Shown here: positions 1 to 5,695 of the stretch, piece after piece
Layout: every line of letters starts with the position of its first letter
Position numbering within the stretch: position 1 is the stretch's first letter
Assembly (NCBI GenBank): GCA_002296455.1
Contig: DBJG01000035.1
Coordinates: 1 to 5,840, forward strand
Direction of reading: 5' to 3'
Source of the DNA: Caryophanales bacterium UBA782
Lineage (GTDB): Bacteria; Bacillota_I; Bacilli_A; RFN20; CAG-826
Length of the DNA stretch: 5,840 nt
The notes under the pieces: generated by a model
What the model was told of the DNA's origin: nothing
Databases searched by the model: none
What the model saw: the letters and a program-made list of their open reading frames with translations, nothing else
Translations under genes and position numbers: made by a program

Positions 1-1646
1 CGCACGCCAGCTTCGCGGGTGTAACATTCGATGATTTCTTTTAAACCAGCTTCCGTGAATTCGATTTCCCCTTCTTTCACGCCATTAAAAGCCATTTGCT
101 TCTTAATCAAGAAACCAGTTGCGATTTGAATCTTCTCAAGTTCGGTGTAAGAAGGAACTTCGATAAGTTCAAGTCGGTCAAGCAGCGGCGCGGGCACATT
201 CTCCAAATAGTTCGCGGTGCAAAGGAATAAAACATTCGACAGATCGTATGGTTCCTCTAAGAAATTATCATTGAACGCTGTGTTTTGTTCAGGATCAAGG
301 ACTTCAAGCATCGCGCTAGAAGGATCGCCTTTGTAATTCGCTCCACCGATTTTATCGATCTCATCGAGGAGAAAAACAGGATTATTCACGCCTACGCGCG
401 TCATACCTTGAATAATTCTTCCTGGCATGGAGCCAACATACGTACGGCGATGTCCACGGATTTCCGCTTCATCGCTGATACCGCCTAATGACGCTTTAAA
501 AAATTTGCGTCCGAGCGCTTTAGCAATGCTTCTCCCCAAAGAAGTCTTTCCGCATCCAGGCGGCCCGTAGAAGCAAAGGATCGGAGCTTTGAGGTTGCCT
601 GTGCTCTTTTTCACAGCGAGATATTCGATAATTCTCTCTTTGACTTTCTTCAAACCATAATGGTCCTCATCGAGAATCTTCCTCGCGTTTTCGAGGTCTT
701 CATTATCTTCCGTGTGCTGATACCAAGGAACGTTCATAAGCGTCTCAACATAAGTCATAATAAGAGACGCTTCCAAAGACGCTTCCGGCATCATTTCGTA
801 GCGACGTAATTCATGAAGGACTTTCTTTTTGACGTTTTCTGGATATGGGTTCTCTTCTAAACGCTTTTTGATGGCGTCTTCGCTATTTTCGTCAGATCCC
901 CCTTCTCCAAGTTCATCCTTAATCGCCTTCATTTTCTCACGAAGGTAATATTCTTTTTGGCTCTTCTCCGCTCTCCTACGAACAGTATCGTTGAGCTTAT
1001 TGTCAAGATTAGACATCTCATTCTGCTCTTGGAGCAAATTGAGAATCATCTTAAGTCTTTCATTGCTATTGATTGTCGATAAAAGCTCCTCTTTTTGCGC
1101 AGAGGTGAGTGGTAAATATGCGCCTAAAGTATTGCTCAAATCGTTTGGCGAAATGCCACGGTCGAGCGTTTTCAAAGCGCTACGAGGGATACTTCTACCA
1201 AGCGAAGGATTATTCGCGAGTAAATCAACGATGGAGCGAATGAGTTGCTCCTCTTCGCTTTTCTCGCCCAAAATATCTTCTAAAATCTCCCCATCGGCAA
1301 GATAAGTATCGTTCTCAAAACGGATGTTCGATAATTTTACGCGCTTTGTTGCGTACACGCGCAAATCGTATTGTTCGTTTTGCTTTTGGTCACCTGCAAG
1401 TAAAGCCGTAATTCTACAAAGGGAGCCAACAAGGAATAACTCCTTGCTTGGATCAAGGATATCCTCTTGGTTGCTATCTTTTTGGGCGGTGATGAAAATC
1501 AAAGAATTATAGGTTTTTTTGGCCTCATCCACTGCTTGTACGCTAAAAGCACGGCCGACCCCGATCGATTCAGAGGTAGAAGGGAATACGAGTAAGCCGC
1601 GCGTGATGAGCAGAGGCAAGGTGAGTTTATTTTCGTTATTTGGCAT
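1..1646 (-). CDS. lon: ATP-dependent protease Lon (La), partial: N-terminal 548 codons, 3' end outside the window
   Basis: Lon is a cytoplasmic homo-oligomeric AAA+ serine protease that unfolds and degrades damaged or regulatory proteins. Visible parts, in order: the N-terminal substrate-binding domain (about residues 1-200), the coiled linker with the family signature QKEYYLREKMKAIKDELG at 230-247, Walker A GPPGCGKTS at 361-369, Walker B FLLDEID with D428/E429, then a sensor-1 region (CTAN) and LLDRLE. The reading ends in TREAGV, the start of the sensor-2 segment. Lon proteins are usually about 770-800 residues, so the Ser/Lys proteolytic domain lies beyond the left edge and its integrity cannot be judged. 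The ATG at 1644-1646 is chosen because AAAGGAGG (1655-1662) sits 8 nt upstream and the protein begins with the expected LPLL...VFP-type Lon start. It lies 48 bp after tig with no terminator between, so co-transcription is likely. Identification is firm. Confidence 0.97.
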   Translation of the reverse strand, partial: MPNNENKLTLPLLITRGLLVFPSTSESIGVGRAFSVQAVDEAKKTYNSLIFITAQKDSNQEDILDPSKELFLVGSLCRITALLAGDQKQNEQYDLRVYATKRVKLSNIRFENDTYLADGEILEDILGEKSEEEQLIRSIVDLLANNPSLGRSIPRSALKTLDRGISPNDLSNTLGAYLPLTSAQKEELLSTINSNERLKMILNLLQEQNEMSNLDNKLNDTVRRRAEKSQKEYYLREKMKAIKDELGEGGSDENSEDAIKKRLEENPYPENVKKKVLHELRRYEMMPEASLEASLIMTYVETLMNVPWYQHTEDNEDLENARKILDEDHYGLKKVKERIIEYLAVKKSTGNLKAPILCFYGPPGCGKTSLGRSIAKALGRKFFKASLGGISDEAEIRGHRRTYVGSMPGRIIQGMTRVGVNNPVFLLDEIDKIGGANYKGDPSSAMLEVLDPEQNTAFNDNFLEEPYDLSNVLFLCTANYLENVPAPLLDRLELIEVPSYTELEKIQIATGFLIKKQMAFNGVKEGEIEFTEAGLKEIIECYTREAGV

Positions 1647-1654
1647 CGTTTGCC

Positions 1655-1662
1655 CCTCCTTT
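1655..1662 (-). promoter_or_regulatory. Shine-Dalgarno site of lon
   Basis: AAAGGAGG on the minus strand, followed by 8 nt and then the lon ATG. It is the strongest ribosome-binding site in the window and fixes the start of lon. It lies in the short tig-lon gap, in which I see neither a convincing promoter nor a terminator. Confidence 0.85.
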
Positions 1663-1694
1663 CACTCGTTATATTAATACGAATGAATTGATTT

Positions 1695-2984
1695 TTATTT
1701 GCTGACGCTCAAGATAAAGTCGTGAATCTTTTGATCGCGGAGCATGCTTGCCCAACGTTCTTTGTCTTGATTCATGTATTTGAGGATATCTTCCGCTTTC
1801 ATTCCGTATTCAGCGGCACGTTTCTCGCTTTCAGCTTTGAGATCGTCATCAGTAACGGTGATTTTCTCAGCTTTGGCGATTTCGTTAAGCGCGAGGAAGC
1901 CTTTGATGTTCTTTTCGGCTTCTTCTTTATAATTTTTCTTCAAATCTTCTTCTTTAGCACCGGTGATTTGGAGATATTGTTCAAACGTCAAACCATTGTT
2001 CTCGATTTGTTTCTTGAATTGATTCTCCAAGGCAGCGGCTTCATTTAAAATCACTTCATCCGCGATTTCATACTTTGTGCCATCGACGATTTGTTTGACG
2101 ATATCAGCATAATATTGGTTGTCAGCTTCGCGGACTTTTCCTTCGAGAATTCTCGTTTTCTCGAATTCTTTAAGGCCATCGACAGTCGTGACGTCTTTGA
2201 TTTCAAGGTCTTTCACTGCTTCGTCATTCAAAGCCGGGACCTTTTTCTCCTTGACTTCGTGGATAGTGCAATCGAAGATCGCTTTCTTTCCTGCAAGTTC
2301 CTTCACGTAGTTCTCTGGGAAGGTGATTTCGATGGTTTTCTTTTCGCCGTTTTTCACGCCAACAAGCGCATCTTCGAAGCCTGGAACGAATTGGTTACTA
2401 CCGAGTTCAAGGCTGTAGTTCTCGGCTGCGCCACCATCGAAAGGAACCATATCACCCTTTTCGTTAGCGGTTTTGCCTAAGAAATCGAAGACAACCGTAT
2501 CGCCAAGTTTCGCTGGTTGATCAGTTACAACGAGTTCAGCATTTGCTTTAAGACGGCTATTGATACTATCTTCCACTTCTTTATCAGTCACACTTGGGGC
2601 GACTTTCTTGGCTTTGAGCCCTTTGTATTCACCAAGCGTCGCTTTTGGCGCGGTGACAATGGTGTAAACAATGGTCAATTCATCGAAAGTAAGCTTCGTG
2701 ACATTAACATTAGGACGGAAGAAAGGCTCAAGTTTTTCTTCAGTGATTGCTTGAGCAAACACAGGGTTAAGAACCTCTTCAATCGCTTCATTGAAGACGG
2801 CTTCTTGACTGGTATATTGACGAAGCATCGCTTTTGGCGCTTTGCCTTGACGGAAGCCTTTGACGGTGACTTTGCTGCTCACTTTGTCAAAAGCGCGTTC
2901 TTGAGCTGTTTTCCAAAGGTCTTTGTCCACTTCAACCGTGAGTTCAATTTTGCTGTCGCCGATTTTCTTGATGGTGCGTTTCAT
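1695..2984 (-). CDS. tig: Trigger factor, ribosome-associated chaperone and peptidyl-prolyl isomerase
   Basis: Trigger factor binds ribosomal protein L23 at the exit tunnel and shields nascent chains; its FKBP-like domain isomerises prolyl bonds. At 429 residues it has the usual family length. The ribosome-binding domain (about 1-115) carries the signature loop GFRQGKAP at residues 43-50, at the same numbering as the GFRxGKxP loop of the Escherichia coli protein. The FKBP domain spans about 155-243 (GDTVVFDF at 161-168, VPGFEDALVG at 200-209, FPENY at 222-226). The helical C-terminal arm domain fills about 260-429. The ATG at 2982-2984 is preceded at 9 nt by AAGAGG (2994-2999). A sigma-A-like promoter and a small 5'-UTR hairpin lie just upstream. 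lon follows after 48 bp and a TPR protein precedes, as in the ysoA-tig arrangement of B. subtilis, except that no clpX follows tig. Confidence 0.98.
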   Translation of the reverse strand: MKRTIKKIGDSKIELTVEVDKDLWKTAQERAFDKVSSKVTVKGFRQGKAPKAMLRQYTSQEAVFNEAIEEVLNPVFAQAITEEKLEPFFRPNVNVTKLTFDELTIVYTIVTAPKATLGEYKGLKAKKVAPSVTDKEVEDSINSRLKANAELVVTDQPAKLGDTVVFDFLGKTANEKGDMVPFDGGAAENYSLELGSNQFVPGFEDALVGVKNGEKKTIEITFPENYVKELAGKKAIFDCTIHEVKEKKVPALNDEAVKDLEIKDVTTVDGLKEFEKTRILEGKVREADNQYYADIVKQIVDGTKYEIADEVILNEAAALENQFKKQIENNGLTFEQYLQITGAKEEDLKKNYKEEAEKNIKGFLALNEIAKAEKITVTDDDLKAESEKRAAEYGMKAEDILKYMNQDKERWASMLRDQKIHDFILSVSK

Positions 2985-2993
2985 AATTTATTA

Positions 2994-2999
2994 CCTCTT
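2994..2999 (-). promoter_or_regulatory. Shine-Dalgarno site of tig
   Basis: AAGAGG on the minus strand with a 9-nt spacer to the tig ATG. It confirms the start codon. It lies 6 nt downstream of the 5'-UTR hairpin. Confidence 0.75.
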
Positions 3000-3005
3000 A
3001 ATGTG

Positions 3006-3020
3006 CTCTCTTTTAGAGAG
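3006..3020 (-). repeat. Perfect 6-bp inverted repeat (hairpin) in the tig 5' UTR
   Basis: CTCTCT-AAA-AGAGAG on the minus strand, a perfect 6-bp stem with a 3-nt loop. It lies between the predicted transcription start (about 3036) and the tig Shine-Dalgarno site. No U-run follows, so it is not an intrinsic terminator. A role in mRNA stability or translation is possible but not shown. Confidence 0.5.
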
Positions 3021-3042
3021 AATAAAAACGTTCACGAGGAAG

Positions 3043-3072
3043 AGTATACTCTAGGACTATAGCCTTTGCCAA
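3043..3072 (-). promoter_or_regulatory. Predicted sigma-A promoter of tig (and lon)
   Basis: The -35 box TTGGCA (3067-3072) and -10 box TATACT (3043-3048) are separated by 18 nt; the consensus is TTGACA-17-TATAAT, so each box has five of six matches. The predicted start is near 3036, giving a 5' UTR of about 52 nt before tig. The -10 box is inside a perfect 12-bp palindrome, AGAGTATACTCT (3041-3052). No HrcA-type CIRCE element or CtsR heptad repeat is visible around it. Confidence 0.65.
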
Positions 3073-3123
3073 AAGAAATCACGCAAAAATCGCTTAAGTT
3101 TGCCTCGAAAAGGAAGAAAAGGT

Positions 3124-4047
3124 TCACTCCGAGAGCGGAGGGATAGAATTTAATAGGGAAGAGACTTTGTCTTTGAAAGAAGCAAGTTCCTCTTTCTTTA
3201 CGTCTAGCTCGCTCATAAGGCGATGATTATCGTTTTGTAAATAATCAAAAGCAAGAGAAAGGAAAGTCGCTAATAAAAGAGCCTCGCTTGCTTCATCAAA
3301 AGGGCTAAGTGGAAATAAAGCCAAGGCATATTCACTAAACAAAGAATAAGCGATGCCACTAACGCTAGGGTCTTTTGCAAAGGATTCAAGGTCTCTTTTA
3401 AATGCATTGTAAATAGGCCCAGCAAAGGGAGGGGTTGTATTCTTCGGTATCAAATGATAGGTTGCATTCCCTTTCACCAAGGCAACTTCTTCATCGTATT
3501 TGCAATTGACGAGCAAAAGGAACGCATAAGTTTTTACATTGGGATGGATGGTCGAAGTAAGTAATGATTTTATCTCGGGCAAAAACGGATCAACGGCGAC
3601 ATGAGAAATCGCTTCTAGTGTTGCTAAAGCCTCATAATCCCCCTTTGGATGAGAAAGGTTTTTCTTCGCCTCTTCAATGGATAGAGGCTTACTCGCCAAA
3701 GACTCTTTTTCTTTTTGACGCAAATAAATGGGGAGAGCCTTTAATTTCTCTTCGACTTCTTGCGAGACGTAAGGGTAATTTTTGAATTCTTCGTAATCCG
3801 CATAAGCGTCGTCAAATTCGTTAAGGAGAATCCGAAGCTCAAAATTGTGTTTCAGCGTCACGAGCGGATTATAAGCAAACAATGTTTTTCGATAGGTATA
3901 AAAAAGTTCCATTGCTTCTTTACTTTTCCCTAGGGCCAAAAGGGCACTCGCCCGATAAAAAAGTGCTTCTCCGTCTTGACTCCCTTCCGTCAAAGAAAGA
4001 ATCGATTCATATTTTTTATTGGTAAAAAGGTCTTTTAAAGAATCCAT
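3124..4047 (-). CDS. TPR/helical-repeat protein of unknown function, YsoA-like by position
   Basis: A 307-residue, apparently soluble all-helical protein with no signal peptide or membrane segment. Residues about 25-58 fit one TPR unit (GEALFYRASALLALGKSKEA). A second helical-repeat stretch around 130-190 includes HPNVKTYAFLLL at 168-179 and looks HEAT/TPR-like. A charged segment at about 270-298 may form a coiled coil. Such proteins normally mediate protein-protein contacts; no catalytic motif is seen. B. subtilis carries an uncharacterised TPR protein gene, ysoA, directly before tig. The same position and similar architecture suggest a counterpart, but this is inference. The mycoplasmal DUF3196 type is another possibility. 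The ATG at 4045-4047 lies only 3 nt past the lipoprotein stop codon and has just a weak GAG-containing SD, so translational coupling is likely. It ends with TGA, 139 bp before tig. Confidence 0.85.
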   Translation of the reverse strand: MDSLKDLFTNKKYESILSLTEGSQDGEALFYRASALLALGKSKEAMELFYTYRKTLFAYNPLVTLKHNFELRILLNEFDDAYADYEEFKNYPYVSQEVEEKLKALPIYLRQKEKESLASKPLSIEEAKKNLSHPKGDYEALATLEAISHVAVDPFLPEIKSLLTSTIHPNVKTYAFLLLVNCKYDEEVALVKGNATYHLIPKNTTPPFAGPIYNAFKRDLESFAKDPSVSGIAYSLFSEYALALFPLSPFDEASEALLLATFLSLAFDYLQNDNHRLMSELDVKKEELASFKDKVSSLLNSIPPLSE

Positions 4048-4050
4048 ATA

Positions 4051-4203
4051 TTAACGTCTCGTATTCACAACAATCGCACCATGACATACATTGCCATCGC
4101 ACGCCTTTTTTCCACCACTTGAACCGCTCTTTGAGCAGCTTGCCAATAGAAATAACAACGAGATGGCCAAGATAGCTATTGTTTTCTTTGAACGATTTTC
4201 CAT
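4051..4203 (-). CDS. Small 50-residue lipoprotein of unknown function
   Basis: This short frame has all parts of a lipoprotein precursor. The basic n-region is MENRSKK, the hydrophobic core covers residues 8-20, and the lipobox is L20-A21-S22-C23. C23 would be lipidated by Lgt after export and the peptide cut by LspA, leaving a 28-residue mature chain anchored to the outer face of the membrane. That chain starts with a flexible Ser/Gly linker (24-31) and contains C35, C40 and H41 (ACDGNVCHG), ending with two arginines. The Cys pair could form a disulfide or bind a metal; this is inference. The gene sits between the glycosylase and the TPR protein, with 21 nt before and 3 nt after it. An in-frame ATG at 4210-4212 would add MFC; no SD favours either start, so I keep the one giving a normal n-region. 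I recognise no homologue. Confidence 0.72.
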   Translation of the reverse strand: MENRSKKTIAILAISLLFLLASCSKSGSSGGKKACDGNVCHGAIVVNTRR

Positions 4204-4224
4204 GCAAAACATTTTAGCCGTTTT

Positions 4225-4710
4225 TCATTGCTTTAAAAGTGCTTTGCGCCATATTTCGGTCAATTTCTCTAAAGAAAATGACGCATTCGCGGGGCTTGAA
4301 GAAGGCAAGCAAAGGAAAGGTACACCATAATGATCGCCTTTCATGAAATAGCGATAAGCAGTTTTGCCATTACAGCATATTAAGCGAATTCTTGAAGATG
4401 CTAGAAGCGTAGATAAATCACTTGGCTTAGCGTCAATAATCGAAGCGTCGCTCGCTCCTTTGATTCTTAGTGATTCAATCGCATCGAACAAAGCAATATT
4501 ATGTTTTGTTAGCAAGGCTTGCTTTTCTTCGATATTATCAGGAACTTTTTCATTATAAATCGCAGCAAGAATCTCCCAAAAACGATTCTTTTTATTGCCA
4601 TAATAAAAGCCTTCTTCTCGACTTTTTGGACTAGGAAAGCTCCCCAAAATAAGGATTTCACTTTCCAATGAATAAAACGCGTCAAATGGATGCTTATCAA
4701 ACTTATCCAT
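4225..4710 (-). CDS. DNA-deoxyinosine glycosylase (uracil-DNA glycosylase superfamily, family 6/HDG)
   Basis: This enzyme type starts base-excision repair by cutting the N-glycosidic bond of hypoxanthine, the product of adenine deamination, in DNA. The 161-residue length fits the single-domain family. Recognised motifs are ILGSFPSPKSREEGFYYG (20-37) with the GSFPS core at 23-27, NRFW at 42-45, and LPSSSPANA at 135-143 near the C-terminus. The family's proposed catalytic Asn is probably N42, from memory of characterised members. These motifs set it apart from Ung (family 1) and Mug. The ATG at 4708-4710 is preferred; a GTG directly before it (4711-4713) would add one residue. Only 9 nt separate it from the upstream gene, so translation is probably coupled; no strong SD is present. 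It ends in TGA, with the lipoprotein gene 21 nt further on. The substrate preference (hypoxanthine versus uracil) is inferred from the family. Confidence 0.88.
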   Translation of the reverse strand: MDKFDKHPFDAFYSLESEILILGSFPSPKSREEGFYYGNKKNRFWEILAAIYNEKVPDNIEEKQALLTKHNIALFDAIESLRIKGASDASIIDAKPSDLSTLLASSRIRLICCNGKTAYRYFMKGDHYGVPFLCLPSSSPANASFSLEKLTEIWRKALLKQ

Positions 4711-4719
4711 CACTACCGA

Positions 4720-5343
4720 TTATAAATCGAAAACAACCGCGGTTTTATTTTCAATCGCGTAAGAGGCGAAATAGGACATGTATTTATAAAATGGACGGAT
4801 TGCTTTTTCTAAAGAAACATCGGCAAGGCGAGAGTCGCTATAAGACTTGAGCTTCACTAATGCATCCCCATCGACCTTGAGAAATACTTTATCTAAAAAT
4901 GTCAAACCCGTCGCATTGCTTAGCTTATTGAGGTAGTCGTCCGCTGTTAGCCAACGAGCGAGTGTCATCGGGATTTTGAAAATCTCAAACCCAGAAGTAT
5001 ATTTTCTTGGGCGGACATCCTCTATCGCTTTTTGGTCGAAAGGAAGAACCATCGCGCGTGGATGATCATCCACTGCTACATTTAAAACGGGAGTTCTTTC
5101 TTCTTTCGGTTCATTCTCAATGCGTGGGAAACCGTAATTATTGTTTCTTTGAAAGGAATTGCGTCCGTTGTTTTGATTGTTCCTTTGGTCTTTGTTTCGC
5201 CTATTATTATTGTTCCGATCCTTATCACGGTTTTGGTGACCATAGTTTCTACGGTCCGCTACATACCGACCGCGATTTTGACCTTGTGAGCGATTTTGCT
5301 CATTTCTTGATGTGTTCGTTTTTTTGCTATTTACGTCATTCAT
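4720..5343 (-). CDS. Protein with Asn/Arg-rich disordered N-terminus and unrecognised C-terminal domain
   Basis: A 207-residue protein that I do not recognise. Residues 1-70 are low-complexity and very hydrophilic, with about 21 Asn and 13 Arg plus many Gln, Lys and Gly (NNNNRR at 44-49, RNNQNNGRN at 54-62). This tail is probably disordered, and its positive charge suggests nucleic-acid or ribosome contact, which is inference. Residues about 85-207 look like a folded domain with mixed strands and helices (PVLNVAVDDHPRAMVLPF, then FKIPMTLARWLTADDYLNKL, ending in KTAVVFDL). There is no signal peptide or membrane segment. The ATG at 5341-5343 is chosen over a TTG two codons upstream (5347-5349), because a TATAAT box at 5352-5357 would start transcription downstream of that TTG. 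No SD is seen. The gene heads the glycosylase-lipoprotein-TPR gene series, and the glycosylase gene starts 9 nt after its stop codon. Confidence 0.82.
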   Translation of the reverse strand: MNDVNSKKTNTSRNEQNRSQGQNRGRYVADRRNYGHQNRDKDRNNNNRRNKDQRNNQNNGRNSFQRNNNYGFPRIENEPKEERTPVLNVAVDDHPRAMVLPFDQKAIEDVRPRKYTSGFEIFKIPMTLARWLTADDYLNKLSNATGLTFLDKVFLKVDGDALVKLKSYSDSRLADVSLEKAIRPFYKYMSYFASYAIENKTAVVFDL

Positions 5344-5351
5344 ACTCAACT

Positions 5352-5357
5352 ATTATA
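5352..5357 (-). promoter_or_regulatory. -10 box (TATAAT) for the Asn/Arg-rich protein gene, possibly leaderless
   Basis: A perfect TATAAT on the minus strand ends 8 nt before the ATG at 5343. A start about 7 nt downstream would fall at or within a few bases of the start codon. The -35 region at 17-nt spacing (TTTCTA) has only three of six matches. No Shine-Dalgarno site is present, which fits a leaderless or nearly leaderless mRNA. Confidence 0.45.
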
Positions 5358-5525
5358 GGATTTTAGAGATTTGATAGAAAGCGAAGGAATCAATTAGAGA
5401 AAATTTGAATCAAAATCAACGATGAGGGCATACCTAATTGGAGACCGATGCCTGAAACAGACAATTTGTACCCACGCAATAAAACGCTCTTAGTCATCCC
5501 CTCTTTACGAAGCAAGGGCCGTGAG
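5358..5525 (-). other. Intergenic stretch, no supported gene
   Basis: About 170 bp between the tRNA terminator and the promoter of the Asn/Arg-rich gene. It contains a 35-codon minus-strand frame (5390-5497) with no convincing support, an 11-bp inverted repeat TTTGAATCAAA (5404-5414), and a GGCAT/ATGCC pairing. None forms a clear operator, riboswitch or sRNA. An unrecognised small RNA cannot be excluded. Confidence 0.4.
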
Positions 5526-5553
5526 AAAAAAGAAAAAGGTTTCTTCCGAAACC
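5526..5553 (-). terminator. Intrinsic terminator after tRNA-Arg
   Basis: GGTTTC-GGAA-GAAACC, a perfect 6-bp stem with a 4-nt loop (5538-5553), is followed on the minus strand by TTTTTCTTTTTT (5526-5537). It begins 16 nt after the encoded CCA of the tRNA. It works in one direction only, since the + strand side lacks a T-run. It separates the tRNA unit from the operon downstream. Confidence 0.85.
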
Positions 5554-5569
5554 CAATCAATGATGCGCT

Positions 5570-5646
5570 TGGCGCGCCCGAGCCGACTCGAACGGCTGAC
5601 CCACAGCTTAGAAGGCTGTTGCTCTATCCGGCTGAGCTACGGGCGC
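5570..5646 (-). tRNA. tRNA-Arg(UCU), reads AGA/AGG codons
   Basis: A full 77-nt cloverleaf can be folded by eye. The acceptor arm is GCGCCCG/CGGGCGC with discriminator G and an encoded CCA (5570-5572). The D-stem is GCTC/GAGC. The anticodon stem is ACAGC/GCTGT around the loop CTTCTAA, giving anticodon TCT. The variable loop is GGGTC, and the T-arm is AGCCG-TTCGAGT-CGGCT. All stems pair without mismatch. It lies 49 bp after the stop codon of a HAD-like gene and has its own terminator. Antisense frames over it resemble proteins but are artefacts. Confidence 0.97.
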
Positions 5647-5657
5647 AAGCGAACAAT

Positions 5658-5686
5658 AATATACACTTTTTCTTTCTTGTTAGGAA
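5658..5686 (-). promoter_or_regulatory. Possible promoter of tRNA-Arg
   Basis: TATATT (5658-5663) with TTCCTA (5681-5686) at 17-nt spacing. The start would be near 5651, just ahead of the mature 5' end at 5646. The -10 is good but the -35 has only three of six matches, so read-through from the preceding gene is an alternative. Confidence 0.4.
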
Positions 5687-5695
5687 AACTTTTCG

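Noticed and set aside
285..1512. Plus-strand frames of 62-104 codons opposite lon
   Set aside because: The opposite strand encodes Lon with intact Walker motifs; these are shadows of it.
1664..1684. Short inverted repeat TCGT...ACGA between tig and lon
   Set aside because: Only 4 paired bases around an AT-rich loop and no T-run; too weak for a terminator or operator.
1722..3062. Plus-strand frames of 63-181 codons opposite tig
   Set aside because: They are mirror frames of a highly conserved gene, with Phe-rich composition from reversed Lys/Glu codons and no SD support.
3073..3123. Possible terminator after the TPR gene
   Set aside because: The best pairing is GCAAA/TTTGC with an 11-nt loop and no following T-run, so I cannot support a terminator.
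4016..4207. Minus-strand 63-codon frame starting MHGKSF
   Set aside because: It overlaps the lipoprotein and the start of the TPR gene in another frame, has an odd Trp/Cys-rich composition, and has no SD. The lipoprotein frame explains the region better.
4201..4227. TGA readthrough fusing the glycosylase to the lipoprotein (frames are in register)
   Set aside because: The glycosylase is already full length, Trp is encoded by TGG in this window, and fusion would bury the signal peptide. The shared frame is likely chance.
4509..4850. Frames of 60-64 codons on both strands within the glycosylase and Asn/Arg-rich genes
   Set aside because: They overlap well-supported genes and show no family motif or SD.
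5390..5497. Minus-strand 35-codon frame after the tRNA terminator (starts MTKSVLLRGY)
   Set aside because: A purine-rich AGAGGGG abuts its ATG, which is too close for a normal SD. It lies just after a terminator with no promoter and has no recognisable features.
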